Positions 47,581 through 60,297 are shown, counted from the stretch's first letter. The stretch: DNA of 64,000 nt from Epiperipatus broadwayi (GCA_028023455.1 JAQFVV010006216.1:3924877-3988876), one strand, 5' to 3'. The notes: generated from the letters alone by a model not told the origin. Numbers and translations: made by a program.

Positions 47581-50500
47581 TGAAATAGCTTTATCAATGA
47601 GATACTATAAATATGTTAAACATACTGTGCAATAATAATTTTTATTTCAACATGTATAAAGCAAAATAATTTACTTAACATCTATAAATTAATAAAAAGC
47701 AAATAAATGTGCACATCTCTTTTGGTCAAATAATAGATGAGAAGTCTGGAATATTTTTTGAAAAAAAAAACAATAAAATGCTAGAAATATTTGCATTTTT
47801 AATTTAATATTATTGTTTTTACTTTTGTGAATAATAATTTTACTTTCTGGTGTCAAGATTTTATAATTTTTTATTTTACATTTACACTGTCCCTATTTTC
47901 TTTTTTTAGATTTGATGTAAGTATTTAAAGATAAAAATCTAACTATGAACTAATTCATAATGAGCATTCTTATATATATTAGAGTTATTATTGGATGCCA
48001 ACATGTTTAAAAAAAGTGCATGTTTAGTGCAATGGCAGAGTGATAAATTTATGGAACATGGTCCATCTGCCATTTTTGGCAATAAACTATTGATTCTTTC
48101 TTGATATTTTTTAAAACATATTTTTAAAAAATATCTGATATTTGCTTCTCATGTCAATAAATATACAAGTTGATATCTATATTTAACCAAAGTTATTTAT
48201 GAATTCAAATTGTAAATAATTATGGAAGACATGCTAATTTTTAAATACATACAATCTATTTAAAAATAGAATTGCAAAACAAATGTAAAATAATTATTTT
48301 TTAAAAAAAAAAAATAGTTTAGTTTTAGATTTATTATTTCTTCAAATTAATATTTCCCACTCACATTATTAGCCTTGGGTGGAAAATAATGATCAAACAT
48401 TTAATTTTTTTAAATTTAAATTTAATTTTAAAAATCAATTTTAATATCATTTTTTAAAAATGTTTTTTAATAATATGATTTTTTTAAAAGAAAAAAAAAA
48501 GCATTTTTATTATTTAAAACTTTAGAAAACATTAGTAAGCATAACAATATTTTTTTATTTATACTAAACCTGAAATGACAAAGCTAAAATGGTATTGTTT
48601 TTGATATATTATCATGATGTCTAATTTAATACAAAAGTGTAACAGTGCTTGAAAAGTTTGATGGTGGAAAAATAATAATGGCCAATAATTGAATGAAGGT
48701 ATCACTGATGAAAATCCCATTAAATAACTTGAAAAATCAAACATTGATGGATCATTACCCCTTAATAACTTATTATAAAAAATAATTTGGATTCTATTTC
48801 AAATTAATACTATATATTGTACTGCTAAGGAACAGCACTACATGAAAATTGTTCACAATTATTAAAATAAAATCTTATATTTAAGTAATCAAAAGATTTT
48901 AAAATTAAAACTTTAATCACTGCAGAGTATTTTATCAAAAAATAATTAAATTAAAAATATCTCATTTGAAAAAAAATCTATAAAAGTTTAAAGAGTTTTC
49001 TTTATAGGAGTATAGACCACCAAAGGGCAAACATCCTTTATTAGTATAAATTTTACTAGTTTGAAATAATAATCATAAAAAAATTAGGGGGGGGGGGATT
49101 AAATGGTCTTTCATAAGGTTTTTACAAATCAATTGAATAGTAATTTGGAGGAAGAGGGTATTTACCTTAGCCAAAATTACAACTACTAAAAAAAAGAAAT
49201 CTAAAAACTAAAAAATCTCTTTTTATTTATTTAAAAGAAAATAAGAAAATGCATGTGTTGATTTTTAAATACATAAAAAAAAGAAAAAAATATATGTATG
49301 TAAATAAAATATGAGAGTAAATTTAAAAATAAAGGAAAGCTTATAATTAAATTTAAAAAATTCACTCAAGGATCGCTAGTCTGATAAATAAAGAATGGGA
49401 ATTAGTAATTATAATTTGATACAAAGATAACAATGAAGATAATTAAAAACTATGTTATTCAAGGACTGGTTAATATATAATGGAAAATAATAGAATTTAA
49501 TTGATTTGGGAATTTTAATTAAACAAATAAAGATAACAACAAGGTGATGACATATAAATAGGACCAAAAACTCGATGCATTCAGATATATATTAGTTTTA
49601 GTAAGCTCTTATATTTTTAACTTTTTATTGTATTAAGATCATGGCATGTTAAGCAGTTGCCAGATTCCAGCCTCACACTGACAGAACATCAGCAATATGC
49701 CCATTAGAAGTTATGCCTGTATAGAAATTTGAACTGCTAAAGGGTATCTATCTGCCTGAACACAAGCCATAAGGAGCTATGACTAAAACCATCAAAGAAA
49801 CAAAATCCAATCCATTGATAATCTACATACAGCAGGAGAAATCAAGAAGCCATCCATCTCAGAGAAACTTTCAAAATCCTAGGTAATATTAATTTTATTC
49901 CCATTCATAGACTAGCATTAACTTTATGAACAATAAGTAGCAGTAGCAATCTTTGAGGGTCACTTGATATTCAGCATAGATGAACTATTGTATGTGCATG
50001 GATATCTGCTTCTCATTGTATTAGCAAATGTTCGCAAAGTTTTCCTAAATAATTATTACTTATAACCCCAAATGTGTGTGCATAGTTATGTGTATGTTAA
50101 TTATACGACATTATTATTGTATATCTTTAGTAAGAATATTTGTGTGTAATATGCATACCATTTTATTATTATTTGCTTATTGAAAGGATGAGTGTAGAAA
50201 AATTTAAAATTTTTAATAATAAATTTATTTTATGTTTAAGAATAAATAGTGTCTGCTAATTAGTATTTAGTGGAGTTTTTTTTGAAGTTATACCACTAAT
50301 AAACAATTTTCTTGGATGTCAATTAAATAATTAACGATTTATTTATGATGTATTATTACATTTTCTTTATGACTGAGCTAATTTGGGATTTATCAGGCAC
50401 TGAGTTAGTAGATGTTATCCAGAGTATATTAGTTACTTCTTGTAATTAACTGGTGCTTGAAGTTTACTTCAAAACAAATAAAGTACTTTGAATGACAGGG

Positions 50501-50930
50501 TTTGAATTCAGTAGTTGAGAATTTCTGTAACCTGGAAATATGGCTGTAGGTTATATATTATGTAACCTGTCTGCCTGAGGGATCAGATGCTGTAATATTT
50601 AAATTGCAGCTGGAGCAGATCGAATTTATAATAATTTTATAATATTGCCATGCTACTCTTCGATAAAAGAAGGCAGCAATTTATTTTACAATTTGTTTAC
50701 AATGTTTTTTATAATCTTAATTTTTTTAAAGAGTAAAAAATAATATTTTTGCTTTATTCTTTTTTATTCGATGGTCTTCCACCTGGTTTATTTGGCTTTC
50801 CCAATATGGGAGCAGAACCATCACATTTGACAGTAATTAATCATATGTCCAATAGAATTAAAGAATAAAAATTTGAAGAAACACTAAATTGCATAATTGT
50901 AATTATAATAATTATATTTATAAAATGCAT
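47581..50930. other. AT-rich intron 3 sequence, no gene recognised
   Basis: A G run lies at 49087-49097. A slightly GC-richer patch at 49645-49885 has no usable frame. Nothing else is supported. Confidence 0.5.
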
Positions 50931-50934
50931 ACTC

Positions 50935-51100
50935 GTTACTTAAAGTATTATTTATTATGGCTATAACCTTAAGATACATGCTTGAAAAATGACAGTAGGG
51001 ACCTCTGCAAATCTTTAACATGTTTTATTTAAAATTCAAGAGCATATAGTCTTAAGGTTATAGCCTTAATAAGTAATAGTATAATAATTGTAATTAAGAA
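50935..51100. repeat. Short inverted repeat (~45 bp arms)
   Basis: TATTTATTATGGCTATAACC at 50946 pairs with GGTTATAGCCTTAATAAGTA at 51056, extending outward to TTGTAATTATAATAATTAT-like arms. The loop is about 75 bp. It lies about 200 bp before a Gypsy gag remnant. Confidence 0.7.
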
Positions 51101-51249
51101 AGTGGTATGATTTGCTAAAGACTAAACCAGACAAACAAATGAAAAAAGAGAAAGTAAAGACAGTTAGATATTTTTGGTGGATTTAGGGCATTGAAGATGA
51201 GTAGAGAAAAAAGGACTAAGGTATTGGAGTCAGTCATATGCGTCATTTA

Positions 51250-52690
51250 AAAAAATAATAATAACATATAAAGAAATTTTTTGTTGTTGTTTTGAAAACA
51301 AGAGAGTTTGGAATTGCTGATAGAAGAGATAAGACAGGGGAGGTCAAAAAACTGGACAGTAGAAGATAAGGATAAGAAAAGGCAAGATAACAATAGAAGA
51401 AATATAGAAAAATTAAAAAAGAGAATGGAAAGATTAGAAAATGAACAGAAAAGTGTAAGAACATGCACACATGTAAATAGAGTATCAGTTGCTGAAAATA
51501 AAGACATTTTTGTGGTCCATAGGGAAGGCTCCAAATGAACACCTTAATAGTCTGGAATGTTATTTTGCACTGAATAAATTAAACAAAGTAGCAATGATTG
51601 CCATAGCTTGCAATCATGTACAGAGTGAGGCTCAATTCTGGTGGGATTCATTATTTTCAAAACCAGTGACATTTGGAGAATACAAACAGTTATTACTGGT
51701 GAACTATTGGGGAAATGAATATCAGGAAATTAATAAGCATCAGGTGGAGCAAGACAAATGGAGGCCTGAAGAATTATTCATCACATTTTTTGCCAGCAAA
51801 TGGTGGAGTTAAGATGATCATGAAACCACCTTTATCTGAGCAGCAAATTATATGGAGAATTAAATGTAACCTTTCTAAGGATGTAGAGCAAATGATAATT
51901 GGAAGAAAACAGGAAACGATAGAGCAGATGGCCAAAATACTTATAGCCCTGAACTGCAATAGATGGATTAGGAAGAATAGAGACAGGAAATATAGTCATA
52001 TGCGAGTATCAAACCTGGAATGTAACTGGGAGGAGAGGGAGCCAATAATGGTACCTCAGGGATGTCTAAAAGTGAAATTCATGATAGCAGGAGTGATAAC
52101 CAGTGCTTTACTTGATTCTGGAAGTCAGGTGTCAGTGATGTCCCAGGAAGTGTTCAATAGAATAAAATTCATTAACCCTAAAGTTAAAATTTTGCCTTTA
52201 AAGATGGTATATGTCATGATGACTAATAGTAAATGGGTGTGACTGGTGTCAAAACAAGTCTAAGTAAACATGTGTATAGCAGGGAATGAATGTACCCACA
52301 TTTTGCTTATCTTGGAAAGTCTGATCCATGAGGCTATACTGGGGTCATATTTTATGCATAAGACTGGCTGTGTGCTGGATTATGAATGAAGTCAGGTAAA
52401 ACTGAACAATGAATCAATTACATTCACAGCAGACTGAGCAGATAGATATATTAAAAAGTACTGTGTGCAAAGTCTAGAAATAAAAATAGAAATAGAGGAA
52501 AAATCAAAGGAATTGAAGTTGATAGACATCAGAGGGAACAACTGAAGCAAGTACTAAATAAATATGAGAGCATTTTTTCTGAAGTCCCCGGAGTTATTCA
52601 AGGACATGAACACAGAATAAAACTTATGAGAGATAAACCATATCAGGCCTGTGCATACCCTATACTTCATCAATATCAGGGTAAATTGGC
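51250..52690 (+). pseudogene. Second Ty3/Gypsy remnant: gag, protease and start of RT
   Basis: The plus strand reads a charged coiled-coil stretch (NIEKLKKRMERLENEQKSV), then, after a frameshift near 51500, ECYFALNKLNK and SEAQFWWDSLF, typical of Gypsy gag. PPLSEQQIIWRIKCNLS and QETIEQMAKIL follow. An aspartic protease block, ALLDSGSQVSVMSQEVFNRI, lies at about 52110-52170. After more stops comes LKQVLNKYESIFSEVPGVIQ and HEHRIKL (about 52535-52620), the usual linker into RT. The RT itself is lost at about 52690. It belongs to a different Gypsy lineage from the 662-6817 element, and no LTRs were found. Confidence 0.75.
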
Positions 52691-53065
52691 ACATACTGGT
52701 CTTCATTTTAGAAGAACTTTTTATAGCTAAGCTTCTGATTTCTTTAACATCTGAGTCAGGAATGACTGCTTTTTTCAATAGCTTGATTAAGACTTCCTAC
52801 TCTTTTCTTTATCAACTTGATTAAGACTTTTCTTCAGTAACTGGATTAACTTATTGATCTTACCAACAGCTTTCTTAAGACTTCTTTCTATTCTCTTAAA
52901 CATTTACAATAATTGGTCTAACATGAAAGCGTCCTCTGTTTTATGAATTTCTTCCATTGATTGCTAATTTTTTTCATGATCATATTCTTTCTTCTCTTTT
53001 TCAATTTTGCTCTTGTCAGTATATGTGTTTATATAAATCACTTTTAATCTTATAGGAATTAAGTT
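52600..53065 (-). pseudogene. Lysine-rich coiled-coil coding-like island, unidentified
   Basis: On the minus strand, descending from 53065, one frame reads KSKIEKEKKEYDHEKN, SMEEIHKTEDAFMLDQLL and FKRIERSLKKAVGKINKL, then LIKLLKKAVIPDSDVKEIRS after a frameshift near 52790. Two stops interrupt it. The bias toward E, K, L and I looks like an old coiled-coil protein rather than random AT-rich DNA. It abuts the Gypsy fragment in the opposite orientation. I cannot name the family. Confidence 0.25.
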
Positions 53066-53939
53066 ACTTTTACAAACAGGAAATATAAATATAATCTTTG
53101 AAAAATAATAAACTTATAACATAATCTTCACATCACCTCTCCTTCCATGCAATGTTTCATAATTACCTAATACTTCTATTATTTACATTACTCCTAATAT
53201 GCTTTTCTTTAAACCTGAATGTTTCAATATCTGTCTTTATTTGTCTAATTTTATTTTATTTTCCCTGCTTTGTTTCCTCCAGCTATCTGTTCCATGAATT
53301 GGCAGGGTGTGTGATTTGATTTCATTACAGCTTAGTGTTTAGGAATTTCCTAGTCTTATGATGTTGAGTTAGCTCTAGAGCATAATAATTAATTATATGA
53401 ATGCAGGGGTTTATTTTTGTATTAATACATCTAGATGACAATTCTGGATAGCACAAAGATATCATCTTTAAAGTCCAGTCACTGCATTTTGTTTTTTTTC
53501 ATTAAAAATTAAGTTTATAGTTGGCCAGTACAATAATGGTATTATATAACCAGAGCATTGAGGATGATCAGAATGAATAAGTATTCTAGCATTAATTTTA
53601 ATACTTTTATGATAGATTAGCACTTGTATATGTGCATTCAGAGTATTACATTATATTCTGCCCTATGTTTGGCAGTGGCTAAGTAAGTAGCCTATTTTGT
53701 AGTATACCTCTTTTAAATCTGGTCACAAGGTTGATTGTTGATTATGGATTGACTGCTGATGAGTTAATGATTATTCTTGTCTAATGCTGGTTAATTTGTT
53801 ATTTATAATTTACTATTAGTACTATTAGAATAATTATTATATGGTTATTCTTTGCTCTGACCACTTTTTAGTTAATTCTTAGATGTTTATTTCTTTATAT
53901 TTGCTCATCATTGATTATTTATTTTATGAAGATGATGTG

Positions 53940-53991
53940 TACCTACCTACCTACCTACCTACCTACCTACCTATCTATATATATATATATA
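53940..53991. repeat. (ACCT)n followed by (TA)n
   Basis: About eight ACCT units (53940-53972) pass through ATCT into a TA run ending at 53991. Confidence 0.95.
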
Positions 53992-54249
53992 ATGTCCCAT
54001 AGCATTATTTCAGCCATCCTTCCCCTTTAAATTGAAAAAAAAAAGCTCAAATTTTAACGCTATACTGGGAAGGAAATATATATAACAGTAATACAATAAA
54101 TTTCACTAATAAAAATACTGTAATAAAATGTAGTTATTTTCCAAATAATGGTAAATAACAAAATAAATTCAAATATAAACTTTAATCAATAGTAGTACTT
54201 TCAATTATATTCACAGTCATTTTAAACTAAAGTGATTTAATTTAAAATG

Positions 54250-54425
54250 GAGTAAAACAGCATCAATTAGAGGCCACATTTTAATTTACACATTCCATAA
54301 TTCACTAACTTTAATATTCACTGATTGTCTGTTTATTATCATATTTTTATAATGATTAATAAAAATTGCCTCTTTGATGGTTTCCTTGGCGGTAGTGTAA
54401 TTGCCACTAGCAGCAGCTGATATTT
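54250..54425 (-). pseudogene. Coding-like island resembling the CPSF6/CPSF7 C-terminal motif
   Basis: The minus strand encodes QQISAAASGNYTTAKETIKE, then AIFINHYKN and NIKVSELWNV before a stop. Animal CPSF6/7 proteins (cleavage factor Im subunits) have a similar 'aasGdyxsAiEtLxxAIxlIkqsk...xxLIssLxdxLhGiE' block. The match rests on spacing and a few residues only. With no upstream exons recognisable, it may be a decayed processed pseudogene or chance. Confidence 0.25.
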
Positions 54426-55194
54426 GTTGAAATTTTATTTTCTTTTTAAAATTGTGAAAAAAATATAATCATGATGTTTACAAAAATTCCAGCATTCTCT
54501 GCTGCTTGAGATTTTTTTAAAAATGGCATATCGCATATTCAAAATTGAAGAAAATTTTAATTTTTTATTAATAGTTTCATTTAACGTTTTTTCTTTTCTG
54601 CTCAGTTTACTAGATTCCATGAAGAAGACTAAAACACAATTTTCATATTGGCAAGACTGTAATAAAATGGATTAAAGATGTCTCAATGATTCAAGGCTTT
54701 CAGCCTGATAAAAACGTAATATCGTAAGTATTCAATTTTAATTTTTTTTTTGCATAGTGTGTTAAATTTTTTCTGTTATTTGCATAGTATTATTATTATT
54801 TTTTATTATTTGATAAATATAGAATTTATTAATGTGTGTGTAGTATATAAATTATACTTGTATTCAAATATAACATAGTGGTTTGTGTACTGTAATTTTA
54901 GGGCTCTAATTTAAGTTTGAGGCAACCTTATTTTATAGACATAATAATTCTCAAAAGGTTTAATAATTTATTAGGTGTTTATATTTGTGTTTGCATTTGG
55001 ATGTCTGTGTTTTTGAATAACAAGTAATGATTTTTATATTTAAAATTAAGATATTGTAGAGCAATGCAATGTAAATTTTAAGATTGATTATCAAATGAAC
55101 AGAAAGGTTGTAGTTGATAAAGCAATTACAAAATTTACTGGATATAGTACCATGTTAAAATATAAACTCTTAAAACCAATAAAGAGGCTTCAAG

Positions 55195-55335
55195 TGGAGT
55201 GTGTGGTGATAGCCACAATGGTTATGTATACCACATGAAAATGTATGCAGATAAGGAATCAAATCCTGATTCTTGCCTATGCCTTGTTACTCATGCTGTG
55301 AAGTCAGTACTTTTGCCACATCACAAGTCTATAAC
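55195..55335 (-). repeat. Possible tRNA-derived SINE
   Basis: On the minus strand GTGGCAAAAGTACTGACTTC resembles a pol III A box region, and GGATTTGATTCC, about 50 bases on, resembles a B box. This spacing is usual for tRNA-derived SINE heads. No tail or target duplication was identified. Confidence 0.35.
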
Positions 55336-56192
55336 TAGCCAATGAGTTATATAAAAATAAGTTATAACTGTGTGGGACAATAAATATAACAAGATAGCAT
55401 CATTGGTGTGCACAAAAAATATAAACATCACTGGTGTACACAAAGAATATAAAATGAAGAGATAAAATTCATTTTATCATTGATACAGACATTAGCCTTC
55501 AATTTCTAGTTTTGATAGACAAGAGGCCAATTGCTATGATGACAAATGCATATAACCTTCTGGAAATAATTTGTATCTTTTATTAGAATGAATCTTTTTC
55601 TTATAGATGCCTTGAGATTTTTTAATTTTGGTTACAAGATAAAAATCAAGAATTCTTATGTGACTATTTTTGTAGATTCTGAAGCTATGGATTATCTCAG
55701 ATAAGAAGTATTATATATGGTTTGAATAAAAATTTTGTGAGGAATACAAAAAAAATTATCAATGAAGATGTGATTTAAACTTAATTAATGATAAATTAGA
55801 AATTATGAACAAACAATAAAGTAATAATTATTTTGAGTGTTGAAATTCCTTTTTCCCCCTTTTTCAATGGTAATCACTATTTGTCTTAGCCCTATTGTTT
55901 TCCTTACTTTTTCTATTTTCTGTCAATATATAGCATTTTGCTCTAACATTATTAAAATTGAAGTTATTGTGAAAATTGTGTCTCAAGTCAGTTTTTTAAA
56001 AATTCAATATGGCACCAAGGACCCTAATATAGTTTTTTTTTTCCATTATTTCTTTATTATTATGTTTTACTCTATTTTGAAATTAAGACAGTTTAGTTGA
56101 AAATCATTATGAATAATAATTGAAAATATTACTATTGATTAAAGTTTATATTGGAATTTATTTTGTTATTTACCATTATTTGGAATATATAT

Positions 56193-58801
56193 ATGATAAA
56201 CAAAAATGCAAGTTAAAAACTGCTACGCTGTTTTGTCCACAGTGCTCTCCAAAACGCCCATCGGTTGTTTTGTTTACATAAACGTCAGAGGTTGTCTCCT
56301 ATCTCTAACTATATTCCCTTTCAGATCATGATTTCAGCTATTTGCTCGCAGTGAAAGACAGGAATAAAGAAACTAGATCTAAATACAAACTCTGAGCGTT
56401 TATGAAACAATTTCTATTCAGCTTGCAAGCGTGAATTTTTTAGACACGTAATGCTTCAAACTCAGCATAGCAAACCAGATAGCTATATGGGTCTGATCTC
56501 AGTTCAGCATCACCACATAGTAGAAGCCTCTGCAATCTATATCATTGCAAGAAAGACCTCAAAGGTACATTTATGATAAACAAAAATGCAAGTTAAAAAA
56601 CTTGCTAACGCTTGAGATCGGAAGAGCGTCGTGTATGTCCACAGATGGTTCTACCAAAACGCCCATCAAGCTGTTTTGTTTACATAAACGTCAGAGTAGT
56701 TAGTATTCACTATCTCTAACTATAATTCCACTTTCAGATCATGATTTCAAGCTATTTGCTATCGCCAGGAAAGACAGGAATAAAGAAACTAGATCTAAAT
56801 ACAAACTCTGAGCGTTTATGAAACAATTTCTATTCAGCTTGCAAGCGGAATTTTAGCACGAGTCTCAAACCAGCATAGCAAACCAGAGAGCTATATGGGT
56901 CTGATCTCAGTTCAGCATCACCACATAGTAGAAGCCTCTGCAATCTATATCATTGCAAGAAAGACCTCAAAGGTACATTTATGATAAACAAAAATGCAAG
57001 TTAAAAAACTTGCTAACGCGATTTAGTCCACAGTGGCTCTACCAAAAACGCCCATCAAGCGTATGTTTTGTTTACATAAACGTCAGAGTAGTTAGTATCC
57101 ACTATCTCTAACTATAATTCCACTTTCAGATCATGATTTCAAGCTATTTGCTATCGTCAGTGAAAGACAGGAATAAAGAAACTAGATCTAAATACAAACT
57201 CTGAGCGTTTATGAAACAATTTCTATTCAGCTTGCAAGCGTGAATTTTTTAGACACGTAATGTCTTCAAACTCAGCATAGCAAACCAGATAGCTATATGG
57301 GTCTGATCTCAGTTCAGCATCACCACATAGTAGAAGCCTCTGCAATCTATATCATTGCAAGAAAGACCTCAAAGGTACATTTATGATAAACAAAAATGCA
57401 AGTTAAAAAACTTGCTAATGCTTGTATTTATACAAACGCTCAGAGTTTGTATTTAGATCTAGTTTCTTTATTCCTGTCTTTCACTGATGATAGCAAATAG
57501 CTTGAAATCATGAGCTGAAAGTGGAATTATAGTTAGAGATAGTGAATACTAACTACTCTGATTTTCTGTGGACATAAATACAAGCGTTAGCAAGTTTTTT
57601 AACTTGCATTTTTGTTTATCATAAATGTACCTTTGAGGTCTTTCTTGCAATGATATAGATTGCAGAGGCTTCTACTATGTGGTGATGCTGAACTGAGATC
57701 AGACCCATATAGCTATCTGGTTTGCTATGCTAAGTTTGAAGACATTACGTGTCTAAAAAATTCACGCTTGCAAGCTGAATAGAAATTGTTTCATAAACGC
57801 TCAGAGTTTGTATTTATATCTAGTTTCTTTATTCCTGTCTTTCACTGACGATAGCAAATAGCTTGAAATCATGATCTGAAAGTGGAATTATAGTTAGAGA
57901 TAGTGAATACTAACTATTCTGACGTTTATGTAAACAAAACATACGCTTGATGGGCGTTTTTGGTAGAACGCCATCTGTGGACATAAATACAAGCGTTAGC
58001 AAGTTTTTTAACTTGCATTTTTGTTTATCATAAATGTACCTTTGAGGTCTTTCTTGCAATGATATAGATTGCAGAGGCTTCTACTATGTGGTGATGCTGA
58101 ACTGAGATCAGACCCATATAGCTATCTGGTTTGCTATGCTGAGTTTGAAGACATTACGTGTCTAAAAAATTCACGCTTGCAAGCTGAATAGAAATTGTTT
58201 CATAAACGCTCAGAGTTTGTATTTAGATCTAGTTTCTTTATTCCTGTCTTTCACTGACGATAGCAAATAGCTTGAAATCATGATCTGAAAGTGGAATTAT
58301 AGTTAGAGATAGTGAATACTAACTACCTGACGTTTATGTAAACAAAACATACGCTTGATGGGCGTTTTTGGTAGAACGCCATCTGTGGACATAAATACAA
58401 GCGTTAGCAAGTTTTTTAACTTGCATTTTTGTTTATCATAAATGTACCTTTGAGGTCTTTCTTGCAATGATATAGATTGCAGAGGCTTCTACTATGTGGT
58501 GATGCTGAACTGAGATCAGACCCATATAGCTATCTGGTTTGCTATGCTGAGTTTGAAGACATTACGTGTCTAAAAAATTCATGCTTGCAAGCTGAATAGA
58601 AATTGTTTCATAAACGCTCAGAGTTTGTATTTAGATCTAGTTTCTTTATTCCTGTCTTTCACTGATGATAGCAAATAGCTTGAAATCATGATCTGAAAGT
58701 GGAATTATAGTTAGAGATAGTGAATACTAACTACTCTGACGTTTATGTAAACAAAACATATGCTTGATGGGCGTTTTTGGTAGAACGCCATCTGTGGACA
58801 T
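56193..58801. repeat. Satellite array, ~380-410 bp unit, in two inverted blocks
   Basis: ATGATAAACAAAAATGCAAG starts units at 56193, 56573, 56981 and 57383. The same unit then runs in reverse from about 57430 to 58801, with GCATTTTTGTTTATCAT at about 57605, 58014 and 58423. Both outer edges meet TA repeats. Each unit carries AAACTCTGAGCGTTTATGAA, GATAGCTATATGGGTCTGAT and CTCAGTTCAGCATCACCACA. Reverse units are more uniform than the first two forward units, which have many small indels. No coding frame exists. Confidence 0.95.
56615..56635 (+). other. Illumina TruSeq adapter sequence (assembly artefact)
   Basis: The 21 bases here begin AGATCGGAAGAGCGTCGTGT and continue with A, identical to the start of the Illumina universal adapter read-through sequence. 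They replace the TATTTAT-like sequence found at this point in other satellite units. Confidence 0.9.
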
Positions 58802-58861
58802 ATATATATATATAATGGTAATAAACTATTACATACAGTCTTGCAATCTTCAGAAGAATGT

Positions 58862-60085
58862 ATGGTTAATTCCTTAACCCTCCTCAACTGCCATTAAATT
58901 AAAAAAACATAATGGAAGCAAACATCATCAACTTCAATCCCATGAATCCCAAATTTCAATGTTAGCAGTCTGTCTATTAATTATATTCATTTTATTTCTA
59001 TTTATTTAAATTGTCTCTTAATTTTTTTATGATAGTTTCTCTCTTCATGAAGATTCACAATCACTATTTTTTATACTTGCTTTAGTCCTAAGATCTAGGT
59101 GCAGTGCTCTCAGATCCACAGCTCCTCACTGATGAAGGCCAGAAACTAGTCTGGGGATATTGGATGAGTAGGTACTAGATGGAAATTTTATGCACAAGCC
59201 TTTTGGCATCCATTGATTACTCTGGCTTGCACTGAGTGGCAATACATATAGAGAGTTTTACCTGTTTTAATAACAGTTATAAACAAGCATAGGAAATGGT
59301 GATTGTGTGATGTTTATTGGCTTAAAACCAATCCTGTCTAATAGGATAATGGTGGCTATGGTTATTAAAGAACCAAAGACACCAAAATGTATGGGTACTG
59401 AACTGAGTTCAGACCTATATGACTATATAAGCTCATGAGCTTGGATTGAAAATATGAAGGTGTTTTCAATTTAAGACTCATAGTTTTGTAGTTAAGTAGA
59501 GATAAAAAGTGGCTTCTGGAGGGTTGCATTAGATCCTAAGATCTAGGTGCAGTGCTCTCAGATCCAAAGCTCCTCACTGACAAGGCCACAAGCCAGAAAC
59601 TAGTCTGGGGATATTGAATGAGTAGGCACTAGATGGGGATTTTATGTGTAAGCCTTCTGGCATCCATTGATTACTCTAGCTTGCTGTTTGTGGCAATACG
59701 TATAGTGAGTTTTGCCTGTTTTAATTCATGAAGAATCTTAACACTTTCAAACTCAAATTTAAATTTACATGTCCTTTCATGATTCAAGGAAGCCAAAGCA
59801 GTCATTAAAATAATAATAATAATAATAGTAATAGTAATAACAATAATAATAATAATGATGATGATGAAAGGACATGTAAATATAAATTTAAGTTTGAGAT
59901 TGAAAGTGTTAAGATTTTTCATGAAGAGAGAAACCATATTAAAAAAAAATTAAGGAGGCAATTTTAATAAATAAAAACAAAATGAATTCGAGATTTATGG
60001 GATTTGACATGATGATGTTTGCTTCCGGTATGTTTTTTGAATTTAACAGCAATTGAGGAGGGTTAAGGAATTAATCGATAGTACT
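58862..60085. mobile_element. Composite fold-back 'element C' enclosing tandem units of the element A family
   Basis: The outer arm from 58866 (AATTCCTTAACCCTCCTCAA, GGAAGCAAACATCATC, TTTCTCTCTTCATGAAGA to about 59060) is inverted at about 59906-60078. Inside, CTAAGATCTAGGTGCAGTGC occurs at 59088 and 59536, a period of 448 bp, and the second copy stops near 59735 at the GAGTTTTGCCTGTTTTA end seen in element A. A further inverted pair (59726-59781 and 59867-59927) surrounds a (TAA)n(TGA)n run at 59808-59868. No protein is coded. Confidence 0.8.
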
Positions 60086-60297
60086 TCTGCAGATTTAAAG
60101 ACTATATATAGTAGTTAATTATTGTTATATTTATTATTTGTATTGTTATTACAACAGTTTTTAATTAATGGGCATTTTATTTGTATATATATATACTACA
60201 TCTATTAATATTGCAAAAACCAAATAATCACATAATTAAAATCCTAAAAGTAAATATCAGTTACATACCAATGCATTGATATGTGACTGACATTTAG

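Noticed and set aside
51243-51542. Minus-strand frames rich in Phe, Leu and Ser
   Set aside because: They are the complement of the charged coiled-coil gag segment on the plus strand.
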